A stretch of DNA of 64,000 bases from Halichondria panicea (GCF_963675165.1 NC_087378.1:5761205-5825204), one strand, 5' to 3'. Counted from the first letter of the stretch, positions 10,798 through 23,329 are shown. The notes: generated from the sequence alone by a model not told the origin. A program made the numbers and translations.

Positions 10798-12294
10798 CCC
10801 TTTCCCGGCTTTGGGCGACATATGTCGTCCAGCGGATCGAGATTTTTCAAAAATTTGCTGTGCACACTGTGTTGGAGCACGCTGTAGGTACCAGCACATG
10901 CGCATTGAGCTCGTGGTATTTTCAACATCTTGCTTCGAGGTACGCTTCGTGCAGTACCTGACTTCAACATCTTCAGTGAGAATATCGATGCTTATGGCCT
11001 TCGTAGCTAAGAGCCTGAAGGAACTAGCAACATACTGTATTCTGATAGCTTCAGGATAGCTTCAGTATAGGTTAGGTTTGCTTAGGCTAGTTAGTACAGA
11101 CAGCAGTGGACATTGAAGATCCTATATGTCACCGTGAGAACATTGAGAACACTTACTTAGTCAATATTGTTTGTGTACTGTGTACTGTGTAAACTAGTGT
11201 TCAAGCTGGCGCTGTGCTAATGCCTCTCGCCATGATTTGCTTTCGCTCAAAAGTATAGAAGAGGAAGTATAGAAGAGGAAAAGTGTATAAAATAATCTGT
11301 CTAAAACTGGCTTGCATCTGTATAATTATGGTATCATTGTTGTGTTTTGTAGCTGCTTATACTAGGACCTAGGAAGCAACAAAGAAGAAGATTTTGTTTT
11401 CAATTAATTATTACTAATTATTTCATAAAGTTAGCTTATCTATATAAAGTCACTGAGAAGAAAAGACTTATTTACATGCATTAATACCAGGACCTCAAGA
11501 AGAAAATTGATTCTTCCAGGATCTGTAGTTCAGTGTATATAATATCTAAGAAGAAAAGATGCAGTTATATAGTAGTGTTTTGTGGCTTACCAGGCCCTCA
11601 AGAAAAATATGATTCTGCCAGGAGGATCTGGATCTGGATCTTGGATATCACACGTGGGGAATGAGCGCGCATGCGCATTACATCCACAGGAATAATTAAA
11701 GGGTGTGTCCAAAGAGATTAATTTCACAAATGGCTACTGCTAGCTAGCTGGTATTTTCTGAGCTAACAAAAAGCTGGCGCTTTAGTGCAAGGCTAACTCA
11801 TATGTTGAACAGATGATGTATGAAAGATTCTAAAGAGATTGGAACAGCCTTCAATGTGAGTCAAACTAGCCATAACTCGAGAAAGAAGCTTTAGTTTGCT
11901 AATCCACGAATCAAAATCCAAGAGAACGTGGCTAGAAGCCTATAGAAGCTGTTAGTTTTCGTCGCATTCGTCGCATTGCAACCGTTGAGCAGTTACAGCT
12001 GGAACAGACACACAGACAGACACACAGACAGACACACACACAGTCAGCTTTACCGTATCCCTCGTGCGGCTACGCCTCGAGGCATAAATAATTGTGAATG
12101 TTTGTAAACAATCGCTAATTAGTTGGGGGTGGTCAGTTGCTAGGTAACGATGATGATGTCATGGTACCCCCGGGGTCTGGGCTACCTGTAGGAAAATAGT
12201 TACGAGTGATTTCAATGTATAGTTCATAAGATATGAATTTTTAAATAAAAAGATGTATTTATTCTGTATTTTATTCTGTATTTTATTTTCTTGG
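10798..12294 (+). mobile_element. piggyBac-like non-autonomous element P0, with nested insertion
   Basis: It begins TTAA-CCCTTTCCC at 10,794-10,806. It shares with P1 and with 34,800-35,657 the words GTAGGTACCAGCACATGCGC, AGAATATCGATGCTTATGGCC and CATTGAGAACACTTA. Similarity stops near 11,185 and resumes near 12,091 (GTGAATGTTTGTAAACAATCGC), so about 0.9 kb between is a later insertion. The right side runs to a TTAA shared with P1 but lacks the CGGGGAAAGGG terminus. No transposase coding was seen. Confidence 0.55.
11186..12090. repeat. nested repeat ending in CCGTATCCCTCGTGCGGCTACG
   Basis: This insertion in element P0 has a right portion (about 11,760-12,086) that recurs at about 36,840-37,188 and, inverted, at 43,672-43,935. 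Common words are CATAACTCGAGAAAGAAGC, GAGAACGTGGCTAGAAGCC, a short ACACAGACAGACACAC tract, and TTTACCGTATCCCTCGTG at the end. It is a dispersed family with an ACCGTA-type terminus. The left boundary is approximate, and coding content was not seen. Confidence 0.45.
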
Positions 12295-12298
12295 TTAA

Positions 12299-13019
12299 CC
12301 CTTTCCCCGTTGAAGCCGTCATTTTCAAAAATTCGAGGCACGCAGTAATGGGCACGCAGTAATGTCGAAAGAAAAGTGACCGTTTGATAATGTTTCAAGA
12401 GTACAACCTTACAACCTTAGTGAGGTTCTAAAGTATAGCTAGACAGAAAGTATAGCTAGACAGTGAGAATATCGATGCTTAGGGCCTTGTTGAGTGAGAG
12501 GACAGTGACTGGGATCATAGCTAGATAAAAAGCTACCTCAAGCTAGAAAATATAGAGCTGAGGAAGAAGCTCGTCTTGATAGCTTCAGTATAACTGTGTT
12601 TAGGCTAGTTAGTACAGCAGTGGACATCATGAGCCACCATTGAACTTGTAAACCTGTGTATGAAGTTGTAAACCTGTGTGTAGGTGAAGAAAATATTTCC
12701 CGGGAAAAGGGCGTCTGCTGATACGACCTTGCAGAGAACTTTCTGCAGATACCATGTCAAACATTGAGAACACTTATTTAGTGCCTCATACAACATTATT
12801 TGTGTACATAGTTGTGAATGTTACATAGTTGTGAATGTTTGTAAACAATTGCTAATTAGTGGGGGTGGTCAGTTGCTAGGTAACGAAGATGGTGTCAAGA
12901 TACCTCTGGGTTCTGCGCTACCTGTAGGAAATAGGTATGGTTCATGACATATGAATTTTGAAAGAAAATTGTTATTTATTCTGTATTTTCTTGTTTTAAT
13001 TAAAACGGCGGGGAAAGGG
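12299..13019 (+). mobile_element. piggyBac-like MITE P1, complete
   Basis: The 721-bp unit starts CCCTTTCCCCG and ends CGGGGAAAGGG, an 11-bp perfect terminal inverted repeat. It is bounded by TTAA at 12,295-12,298 and 13,020-13,023, the piggyBac target signature. The interior is related to P0 and to the copy at 34.8 kb. Internal two-copy duplications (e.g. GTAAACCTGTG near 12,646-12,681) are present. It is non-coding and would need a transposase from elsewhere. Confidence 0.8.
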
Positions 13020-13023
13020 TTAA

Positions 13024-13750
13024 CCCTTTAACAGTCGGATTCTTATATTAACAGTGAAGTGAAATGTCTCTATCGGGTTTCCAGAGCAGGCCTAGCAACC
13101 ATAATTATACCAATAGAATGCCCATACGTGCAACATGTGTTGCCATAACAACCACGGTTATTACGCTCACCCGTTTTTATCATTTTAAATGCTCGGCCAG
13201 CGGTGAGATAAAATCCAAAAATTTTTTTTTATGGATCAGCCTATCATGGATCAGCCTATCATATGGTAGAAAGGCTTTGATTTTCACATCATATGAATTT
13301 TGAAGTAATTACTATGTTCATTACGCTATACTATACTTTACTGATATTCTAGCTATACTATACTACTTGCCAGAGTCACACAGTGAGCCCTCTCCTGGTC
13401 TTTCACTGTCCTGGTCCATAGCGCTAGCGTCTAGGTCCATGTCATGCATGTCCTCAGTCCCAGACAGCGTCTGGCATAAAGCTGGTAGCCTTTGGGAGGT
13501 ATCCCTCTCCACTGTCATCACCAGAGGAGACATCGCCATTGCTGTCCTCAAGCTGTTCAAGCACATCGGCACAAGTAAACAATCTAGCCATAGCGTGCGG
13601 TAAGATGCTAATGCTATGTGGCTTGGAAAATTCTAGACTAAATTGCACGTGATTCTACAGCTCTTCCTCTATACAGGGATGTGCGTAGTTCGAGCTACTT
13701 CCTAAGTATCGCAGAATTAGAATTTCGCAAAAAAGTCAGCCACAATCGGG
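13024..13750 (-). mobile_element. piggyBac-like element P2, complete, with acidic ORF
   Basis: It is bounded by TTAA at 13,020-13,023 (shared with P1) and 13,751-13,754. The ends are CCCTTTAACAGTCGG and, on the other strand, CCCGATTGTGGCTGAC. It is the inverted relative of 4,290-5,115. On the minus strand 13,591-13,454 encodes MARLFTCADVLEQLEDSNG and a shortened acidic tail, a deletion derivative of the ORF at 4,429. No catalytic domain is present. Confidence 0.75.
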
Positions 13751-13754
13751 TTAA

Positions 13755-15572
13755 GTACATAACAACGTAACATAATACTGTCAGTCATGAGTTGTCACAG
13801 AAACAAATATAGCATATTATAGTCATTTCTTAAAATAATTACATTCAAATTCAATGCATCACTCCAGTTAATTTTAACCTAGTGATACCAGTGAAGTGAA
13901 GTGAGTGGCACTTGATGGTTTTTAGATGGTATGCCCATCATTGCCCAGAAATCTCCGGATTTCTAATGGTAGGACAAATTGAAGGACAAATTGAATATGT
14001 AGTGTGCAGCTATAACCGAGAACACAGCGACGATTAAATTTGTGCTGTACTGTTGAAGGATGTCTTCGTCTTCTGTGTCTTCTGTGTCTTCCTTAAACCA
14101 TACGATGTGTGGTTGGTTGTTGCCAGCTTCAATCCTTTCAATAGGTGGAGTGCCCCTCTATCAACAAAAAATACAATTATGAAGTGCATGTATGTATAGT
14201 AAGGAGCACATATCATTATTTAGTTTCAAAGCTCTAAACATGACTGTAGACGTTTCCGGTCTTTCCCGTTGCGAAGAGAAGTGCCAAGCAATAGATGGGC
14301 ACAATTAATCAACATTATTGTACCGAACACCTTTGTTATAAATAGAAACAAACAGCTAAGTGGTGATCGCAAGTTACATCGTACAATTATTAGAGAAGGC
14401 TACATTGTACCTATATAATTATAATGTCATTCCAACACAACAAACTTGTAACGGACTTACCTTCCGCTACAACATCAGAGTAACTTTCGGTCTCTTTCTG
14501 CAAGGCGATTGACCTGTCTAATCGTTGGCTTCTCCGTTAGTAGAGCGAAATCTATAAAGACAAATGCTAATAATATTATACTGAAGTGTTTGTGACAGCT
14601 ACGTATAGCAACACACAAAAATCCAAGAGGATAGCTTTTTTGAGGACAGGAAAGGTTTGATGACAGGAAAGGTTTGATGAGAAGGATGAGAACGTATTAT
14701 TGGGAGCCTCTCCATCGATTAGGGAAAGTCTGCTTCATTAACGTCTTAATTTGGGCTTCGTCCGTTCTGCTTTGATAATGGAGGATACAGGTGACTTATG
14801 TTGTTGAGCTTCAATTTTTTTCTAACAGGCCCAGCACCATCTGGTTTCGATCGTCTATGGTTTCGATCGTCTATTGATATTCTGACGTATATATACCATT
14901 GCCAGGAATGCTACAAAAACTATAGCTGGTTATAATTATACGTTCACAAGAATTATACGTTCCCAAGTACCTGTCCATCTCCCTCATCATCTTTCAGAAA
15001 TGGGTACTTGTCAACTAAGGTGCACGCCAATGTTCTAAACGGCTTTTGCACATATGTCATTAGCATTGTCGCCAATGTTTGTACAATGTACAGCATACTT
15101 TCGGTCTGAATCAATTGTTGTCAAAGTTATGCTGTGTTGGTATCGGGAAACACATTTTCCTTTTCCTAATAGAATTAGTGGGTGACATTGGATTCAGTAC
15201 TGCATTTAAATTTTACCTTCAGACTGTCAGATGCCTTAGAACCAGATCCAGAAAAACCTGTCTGTATTTACAAAAACCTTACACACTACGTAGTTACGAT
15301 AGTTACGATATTACGATATGGAGTCACAAAACACAGATAGTTGGGACTTGAGACTTCGTTGAGGTGGTGTTGGTTGAGGATGGGCGTTCTCTGTGTAGCT
15401 TAAGTCTTTGTTCAACTTTTTTAATGATATCTTTCAACCAATCTGGACCAGGTGTTGTTGAGTTGTTGAGGTGTTGTTGATAAACCAATAGGTTTGCCGT
15501 ATACATGAAATTCAAAGATCAAAGCACAGCTAACTTAGGTACCTCTGAACTTGTCAACGGTTGTCTAGCCAC
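13755..15572. other. no recognisable gene
   Basis: This stretch is AT-rich non-coding sequence with short two-copy tandem duplications (e.g. 14,842-14,873). It has only short open frames with no familiar domain. The minus-strand frame 15,515-15,324 is open but unrecognised. Confidence 0.5.
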
Positions 15573-15690
15573 TGAGAGCGTAATAACCGTGGTTGCTATG
15601 GCAACACATGTTGCACCTCCTTGTTGTATGGGCTGTGTATGGGCTTTTTATTGGCTTTCTATTGGTATAATTATAACCCGATAGACTAGT
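15573..15690 (+). repeat. truncated piggyBac-like element fragment
   Basis: GAGCGTAATAACCGTGGTTG, GGCAACACATGTTGCACC and AACCCGATAGA match the right part of the elements at 4,290-5,115 and 13,024-13,750. Neither terminus is present, so it is a fragment. Confidence 0.55.
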
Positions 15691-16439
15691 TACCATTTTC
15701 TACTTTGTTCGTTTGTTCTTATAAGTATAAAAGTGTAAGGATCTTCTCAAAGTCATAGGTAGCCCAAGTGTATGCGTACGTATTCATATTCACGTCCAGT
15801 GTGGCGTCCCTCCCCAAACTGGACGTGAGCTGTTGTATGCATATACCTACCTAGAATATTAAAACTTGTCAATCTAATTTCAGACCCCCTACCTTAGGGC
15901 ATGTTATTTCACAACAACATGGGGGTTATGTGCCCATGTTATGTGGGTGTGGGCCTGTAGAATCACTATATAATCTGAGATTGTTTAGGATTAGCTCCCA
16001 CTGTACTCAGCATGTGTTGGAAGGATGAGTATGGCATGTGATCTTTTGACCCAATGCACCCAATCCCCCTAGGTGAGGTCCGACTTGGCCATGTGACCCC
16101 ACCTATCCCTGGAGGGGGGAGGTGGGTTGACAAGTGCATAAATAAGAAATTTTGTCTACCATTTTGTGAGGAAAAATGGCTCCTGACTTCTTGCTTGAGA
16201 TACTATTACGAGAACAAACATGATGAAGGTGATTTAACTGTTGGTGAGTGTTTGTTACCTTTTGGATGTGGAGAAATATTAGTTGAACATGTGAGAAATG
16301 AGGTGATTGATGAACACTGTAGCTCTCATTTTTCAACTACAGAAAATGTTAGGCTTTCTAAGGAAAAGAATAGTTCAATACGGAATGCAAGATGAGTTGA
16401 GCGGTTGAGCTGAGCGGTTGAGCGATTCTGATAATACAA

Positions 16440-16940
16440 CAAATTTTATCAGGACGCATCTCTGGAGAACGATGGGTCCAGCGCACAAGAAAGTCTGAAG
16501 AGAATTGATCCCATTGGTGTGGCGTCATTGGTGTGGCGTCAAAGTTCTCCACCGGCAAAAATATAATGTATGCTATAGACGGAATGGGGCCTCCCTGTAT
16601 ATATCAGGGCTTGAGTGCAGTTCATGAGCATGGTCGAGGAGAAAATGTGCTGGTGTCTCAGTTTATGCTTAACGTGGGCCAACGAAGTTATGGAGGGACC
16701 TATTCACAGGATACATATCACCCTACTGCAAGGTGTTCCCTACTGCGAGGTGTTCTCCTTAGAAGAAGATGGACCGGACCCTCTGTGCAATACAGACCTG
16801 TTTTCCTTGCATTACATATATATCCCCCGAATCAACAGCCAGCCATTTGGCGTATGCTCATCTTAAACTCATCGTTTGAGGAATCAAACTCCATACCAGT
16901 TGTGGACGAAAGGATTGCTACAAGGGTCAGGTGATGCTGC
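16440..16940 (+). pseudogene. integrase-core (rve-like) transposon fragment
   Basis: In shifting frames the segment reads ESLKRIDPIGVAS, then HGRGENVLVSQFML, LEEDGPDPLCNTDLFSLHYI with YIPRIN, and NQTPYQLWTKGLLQG. These correspond to consecutive parts of an animal transposon integrase: RRIDPIGVA upstream of the catalytic core, GGENVLVAQFML around the second acidic region, FCLHYIFLPRIN, and TPYQLW near the C-terminus. This is the Ginger-like/uncharacterised integrase type as I remember it. A 14-bp exact tandem duplication (16,512-16,539) and several frameshifts break it. The first part of the domain is missing or unrecognisable. Confidence 0.6.
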
Positions 16941-17299
16941 TGCGTGATACATTGGTAAGAGTACAGTACAATGTAATTGATGTTTTCTTCAGTGTTATCA
17001 CAATGTGATTTATTGTAGAATACTTTGGAATTGACTGGGAAGGTCGTTCTTGATCCTGTCACTATTCCATGCCTGGGCCTTGTACTGATAGCATTAATTT
17101 TATTCATTACCCAAGATTGTGTAGATTATGTAGTGTTAATGAGATTCATAATCTTTATCAGTGCATGTGACGTCATGAGTCAATGTGTTTGCCTAGCTAG
17201 CTGCTGGAACTATTATACAATATCTTTAGCAACAAAAACGGCTGGGTTAAGCAAGGTAAGAGTAGCTGTTTAGGCCCTCAAAAGATAGAGTATGTTGTC

Positions 17300-20200
17300 A
17301 TGCCCAAGTGGGGAGTCAATATGTGCAAAATTGTCTTAGCTATACTGGCTTCTTTAGCTCTGGCAGCCAGGTAGGCTATGTTGTGTATTCTTGATACAGT
17401 AACTGCTACTCTCCCCATTTATGATACTAGTACCTAGCAATGAGTTGTTCATCTAGCCTTGTTTTTGAAGCTTGATCTTAGCATCTTCATAGCCGCTTTT
17501 TGCACTTTTCTTACTAAAAGTGGCATGACGTCATCACCATTTATGGGGCTAATTAGCATAATTGAATTAAGCTAATTAGTTTTTCGGAAAAAGAAAACAT
17601 TGAACTTTATGTTGAATCATCTTGATGTAGCATAAATAGTTAAATTTTGGTATTCAGACTTTGACCCGGGCCTTAAGTGCGCAGAGATTGCATTGCATTG
17701 AGCTAGTCACTTGGGCTGTAATTAGTGTTTATATTAATTAATTGCTGAATAAATTAATTTTTATAAGGTACGATATGAGGCACAAAAGTAATTACATATG
17801 TGATTACATAATTATGTGATGCCAAAATTAAAAATGATAGCTCTGAAAAATACACGAATGTTAGTGTCCATGGTTTAGTATTCCATACTCTATGTTTTCT
17901 TTAAACCGGCCGGAGGCATGAAACTTGCTTGGCAGCCAAGGGATAGTTTGAAGTGGGAATACTCACAGGGTTTCGACTATCAAAGATTCACTGCAAGTTT
18001 AGGACCTGACCAAGGCCGTTTAGTGTAGCATGATTTTTAATCTAATTACATCTTTGACTAATTTAGAAGTTCCAGATTCTGATTCTGAAAAATACCTAAT
18101 CATATGAACAAAGGTTGGGGACTACTTGCGTGGTTGCATTCCTTGCCCCTAGAATGTTGAGCCCAGCTCGCAACTGGTCCAGAAGTTTCGGGTACACAAC
18201 AAAGTGGAGCTTTTACGGTTTCTCGTGATGGAAGCAATGGGTTTGGTGTACCTTCAAGTGCAGTGGTTGGTTTTCATTACATTCAGCTGCCTCGAGAAAT
18301 CATGCAGTTACATTATTTTTTATAGGTATTCGTAAGTCGAAACATCCTCCACACTGACATTCACCGATTCTGCACTCACGCCACATTAAGTACTCGTATA
18401 TCGGAGGTGCAATGAATGGAACACCACTGCTGCCTTGGAGTAACCCCATAGCAATCAAATTGCCAACATGGAGGCAAATCTATACATAAGAATAGTCAAC
18501 CTGCACTTGGCACCAGCCAACCCCAAAGATGACTTCACTTGCTTAAACAGGAGACTCCCGAACCCTAACCTTAACCCCACCTATATTATTCCACCTATAG
18601 TGGCCAATGTAACTTTTCACGGACTCACCCAGATTAAATCCCATGCAATGAACACAGCACATAATTGTGAGCAATGGATAATTACGAGTGAGATTTAGAA
18701 TGTTTTTTGTCAGTATTATGTTGTTTTTTTGACAATTGTCACATATAATACACTATACAATACACTATAATTCAATACATTCATTGATTTGCTTAAGGTC
18801 TTCTAAACAGCTGCATCTTAACTGGACATGGGAAGATGTTGGTGCACGTGAAGGAGCAGCACCAGCAAAAGCATCGGATCTTTTTTCCCTTTAGCTGGTG
18901 GAGTTGGGGATCCAGTGATCACAGGAATGGTGTATCGTAGTCCTGCCAGAACGGATTAGACGTGGTAAGGGATGTTTAGTGTCCTGGGCGGAAATGATTA
19001 AATATGGCCGCGTCTCTGGCCACTGCCTCTTTTGCTTCACTGCTCGCTTCATGCTTTACTGGGATACTTTGTTCAAAAAAGAGCAAAAACTCGTTCTCTA
19101 CCCAAGAAGAAGCGTGCTAGGCATGGTTTTCGGCAAAGCGCTAGAGGCTCCTGTTGGACAAGTTGGAGCAGCAGGCAGGTGCTGTTAAATCCAAAGTCTT
19201 CCGGAGTATAAAGACGTTACTTCTTGTTCAGGAATATTTACTGGCAATACTAATTGTTTGTGTGTGCTGATTGTTCTGTCTTTTCACTGGCCTATCCCAA
19301 GCATGTGACCATCCCAATACATGATGTATGCGCTTGTCCTCAGCTAGTTTGATCAACTGATTCCAGGTTGACGCTCGGGTCAGGGCAGGCAGCCAGTCGT
19401 CTAGCCGGACACACTCACTTTAATACTGGTTGGTCTTATCTGCTTGTTTTCTGTGGGCTGTAGCTTAGTGCTTGCTAACAATCACTCTTGGATTTATTTC
19501 TTGCATAAATAGATCAAGCACATGGCAGTACAGAATAGCCTCGTACCACATCTAGCACCACTCACTGTCCGTTCTACTGGGGCCCGGAGTTCTACTGGGG
19601 CCCGGTCGTAACATCATCAACATCAATTGTACCATGCATAAATTCAGGGGCCGTTGCCCTCAACGTAGGTACTACAATGCTCGTACTTGCTAACTGACGT
19701 TTTAGCTCGGCTATTACATTGTCTAGCTAGCGAACAATTAGCTTTCCACAAATCTTTGTAACTTCGTTCTCATGGAGCCTCCGTGAGGAGCCTGTTCTCG
19801 TCTTGCATCTGCTCCAGATTCTTCTCCCCCATCATCTGTGTCTCCCAGTCTGTCCTCAGCTCTCTGCAGTCCGATCCGGAGCATCAGGAGTACCATGTCC
19901 CTCGTCTACCAGTCTATCATTAGGATTGTCTCATCCTTTGATCCCTGCTTCCACGAGCTCAGGTCTGGTCAGAGAGAATCCTGTAGGTTACTTCTTCTAG
20001 TGCTAGTCCGATAGTCTTCTTCTGTTTAGAAGCAAAATCTCACTTCTGTTGGTCCCGATGGGAATGGATGTCTCGGCAGGACCTCCACTGTAAAGCACTT
20101 CAGTGTGACAGTCACAGCAAAATTACTAACTCTACTAACTCTATAAACATTACATCATCACAAGTACGAACTATGCGCATGGGTCCAAAGGTCAAAGGTC

Positions 20201-20587
20201 AAGAACGCAGTATGCATGTAGTGTTGACCTTTTGACCCTGACACTTTTTCCACTGAATTTCCCCAGTATATATAGAGCGCTAAAACTATAGAATATTTTA
20301 ACCCACGAAAATTACGGTAGTGACGGTAGTGACGGTAGTAATGTAAAGTAGCAGTCTTGATCTGTAGCAGTCTTGATCTGAGACAGTGCTGCTAAGTGAG
20401 TTGGGCCGGCAGTTTTGGAGGGCACAAGTGGTTTCTTACAGGTCCACTATAATAAAATTATTACCACTATACTGTAAACATGTATACAACATTCTACACT
20501 ATATTATAGTTAAAGTTATAGTTAAAGCTGGTGATTTTTCCTTTAACCCACTAGCCTGGTCTAAAATCTGATTATAAGTTTGATCAA
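17300..20587. other. no recognisable gene
   Basis: Only short unrelated open frames are seen. There are AT-rich tracts, an exact duplication of GTTCTACTGGGGCCCGG at about 19,571-19,605, and tandem GTAGTGACG words near 20,320. I recognise no protein, RNA or complete transposon end. Confidence 0.5.
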
Positions 20588-21187
20588 AGAAAGTGTGGTA
20601 TTATTTAGAACACACCTAGCCAAGATTAAGCGTACCGAGGAGGCGCAGCCGAGTGCATTACGTAACCAAGAGGCCATCCGAGTGCACCAGCACATGACTT
20701 GGCTAGGTGTGTTCTAATGCTGTCACGTGAGCTCTAGCCTCGTGGCAGCTAGATCTAGCTAGCTAGCTAGCTAGAAGTAATAGCAAGTTTTAGTAGGTTC
20801 GGAGGAGATACGATCTGGACTGACTGGGCATGTTCTCGACTTATTTCTCCTGCTGACCAACAGCCCACTACTGGATATGCCGATCTGGCTTACTGGATGG
20901 GAAACTTTGTGCGCAAACTATATGGCAATGAGTATGATATTCGAAGCACCTTTGATGAAACGGTACGTACATCTTCAAAGCAAGCTGAGCCTATTTATTT
21001 CTCCAGACGAAAAAGTGATGCAGTCAAAAACAAGTCGAAACAATAACATTCAACTTAATCTGCTTGTTATTATTATAATTATGATGACATTCAGATTGAT
21101 AAAAGTGTGCATTAACAAACCAACTTAAAGCACACTTAAGTGCGGATTAATAAGCTGATTGGCTGGAGATCATGTGATCAGCACTAA
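20588..21187 (+). mobile_element. Crypton-like element, copy B (internally deleted)
   Basis: It has the same palindromic end as copy A (TTAGAACACACCTAGCCAAG...CTTGGCTAGGTGTGTTCTAA, 20,597-20,716), followed by the N-terminal recombinase segment. The opposite end is AACAAACCAACTT...GCTGATTGGCTGG...GATCAGCACTAAG (about 21,113-21,187). Relative to copy A it lacks about 0.7 kb of coding interior. Orientation is opposite to copy A. Confidence 0.6.
20812..20990 (+). pseudogene. Crypton-type recombinase N-terminal fragment
   Basis: The frame reads IWTDWACSRLISPADQQP and DLAYWMGNFVRKLYGNEYD, directly parallel to KAWTDWACSRVISPAD and DLAYWMGKFVFEVRKQ in copy A. The rest of the recombinase is deleted, so no catalytic residues remain. 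Confidence 0.7.
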
Positions 21188-21739
21188 GTGGAGGTAGAGG
21201 AAAACAGAGGGGGAGACACCATGAGACAGTCCAAGTCCAACCACATGCTCCTCTAAGTCTAGCAATATTACATGCGCGTTATGGTACTTATACGTAAAGC
21301 TTCATGCACTGTTTGCATAATAATAATCTACTAACCACCATGTTCTACTAACCGCATAAAATAATTAATTGTATGGCTTGAAATAATACCACGAGACTGA
21401 TCGCTGCTGTATATAGTGTACTTACAATATTTTCTGTTCAGATGTGGCGTCAGCAGATTTTGGTAACACAAGGTCGTTAGAAATTAGAACTGTACACATA
21501 CGTATATAGCTGGGATATAACACAGGGACATGGAAACCTATCTCTAAACCTATTTCTACGTCATGTAACGGGTGACATTTGTAAGATACCTAGCTAGCCT
21601 ACTCAATACCCTGACGATCAGGAGCTTCTCAACGGCAGCACCCATACGGCTTCCCACCCAGCAGTCTCCGATACCATAATCATAGCTCCATCGCTCACGG
21701 CAAATATGTCGAGCTAGGAGCTAGGAGACCTCCCACCAG

Positions 21740-22095
21740 CAAGAGGACTGAGCCCTCAACCTTAGCCAACGGTGCATCGGAACTGGCACAGACCAGAAAG
21801 GTACCCAATTATATGCCGCGGTTGTTCTCACGAAACAGCCCAGCCGTGCCCCAAAATTCCAATGGCCATCGTGGATCGCATACGACCACAACTTTAGGGA
21901 GGAAGCAGCAGCAACAGGACAGCTTGACTGGTCAAAAATTGATGCCGGAATAATTCCTTATGGTGGTGTCGAGTCACTCTTGCCCCTGCACAATACCCCA
22001 GCAAAAGCGTCGCTCAGCGTTTCCAGCTCCACCCCCACCCCCAAAGCGGCCACGGCCGGCAGGGTTCCCATGCAGGGACGGCCAATTCCTACATG
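21740..22095 (+). pseudogene. retroelement gag-like fragment
   Basis: A frame open through about 21,820-22,090 reads WPSWIAYDHNFREEAAATGQ and LDWSKIDAGI. The pattern WxxWxxYDxxFRxEAAxxxxLxW is familiar from gag-like regions of DIRS/Ty3-type retroelements in invertebrates. It is interrupted at 22,098 by a MITE and may belong with the RT debris at 23.33-23.8 kb. No LTR or terminal repeat was found. Confidence 0.45.
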
Positions 22096-22097
22096 TA

Positions 22098-23125
22098 CCG
22101 TACCCTCGCGAAAATAAGCCCATCTTGAATAAACGCCCATCCCCTCTTTTGCTTCGAAGTTCTTGCACGAGGGTATTTTCACTCGATTATAAGCCCACCC
22201 AGAATAAGAATTTGAGCATGCGCAGTAGCTGAATGCCACATGTTCACTATTAATTTTAGTGAAGAAAGGAAGTTTTAGGTAGTAGCTAGTAAGACTATAC
22301 TCCTTGCTGGACCAAGATCAGACATTATAACTTTCTCTGTATGGATCTGTTTGCCCCCTGAAGATTTTCAGCATCTGTCTACAGTATAAAACAAAAAGTA
22401 CGGCAATATTTAATATCTAATTTTGAAAGAAATTTTGAACAATCGGATGTGTGCTCGTACCACCTGATATGCCCCATGCCAGAACTGCCACACAATTTAA
22501 TGATTTTTTGTTTTGTTTGTTTTGTTTTTTTTCTTGTTTTGTTTTGTTCCAGCTGCCCCTGAAAAGGGGTAAGTCTGTCAGCATTAGGATGTATGCCTGC
22601 TAGACCTTACTACCTTACTCTATTTTCATATGCTGTAACGCTCTCATAATAATAATAATAATAATAATGTATATGCAGGGAACAAGTAGTCCTATATGCT
22701 GAGAAAGGAAAACACAAGTCCAAGAAAGTTATCACACAGGCTAATTTTGCAGGTTACCTTGCCTTGGTTTTTTGAAACAAAGTAACTGATAGCTACTCTG
22801 TAGGTCATACTCCTACCATCCTTTGAGAAGTTTCTGCTACATATACATCTAACATCAACGAATATAGAGTCAGAGTCCACTTCTTCATGTTCATTCTCTT
22901 GTCATGCTTTAATCATACTCATGCATTAGTGTTGTTGTCAATAAAATGTTCATACTATGTATTAAAATGAAAATACAATAAATTAATAAAGAATTGACAT
23001 AGAGCAAAGCGATTTGAGGCCGCGGGTGGGCGTATGTTCGAATGAAAACTCGCCGTTCGCGATTAAACGCCCAGTCCCCTAATAATCTTGCAGAAAAGGG
23101 TGGGCGTATTTTCGCGAGGGTACGG
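22098..23125. mobile_element. TA-duplicating MITE, CCGTACCCTCGCGAAAATA ends
   Basis: The left end is CCGTACCCTCGCGAAAATAA (22,098) and the right end TATTTTCGCGAGGGTACGG (to 23,125), flanked by TA on both sides. Sub-terminal AAACGCCCA/CGCCCAC words are also mirrored. The 1,028-bp interior shows no recognisable transposase. A partial relative (ACCCTCGCGAAAATACGCCC) is at 30,374. It splits retroelement debris. Confidence 0.75.
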
Positions 23126-23329
23126 TATGTGCAAAATGTCGTCAACCAGACCCCAAACCAATGAAACAAGTTACATGTATTTAATCACCATGTAAGTCCG
23201 TGTGTGTCTAAGTAAGGCTTGCTGACAGCAAGGGGCCCTAGCCTATAAGTATATACATAATAATTTGTGTGGTATATATACAAAACACATGCATGGGATA
23301 CGTACCGATACCATTCCCGCAGCTGGCTC

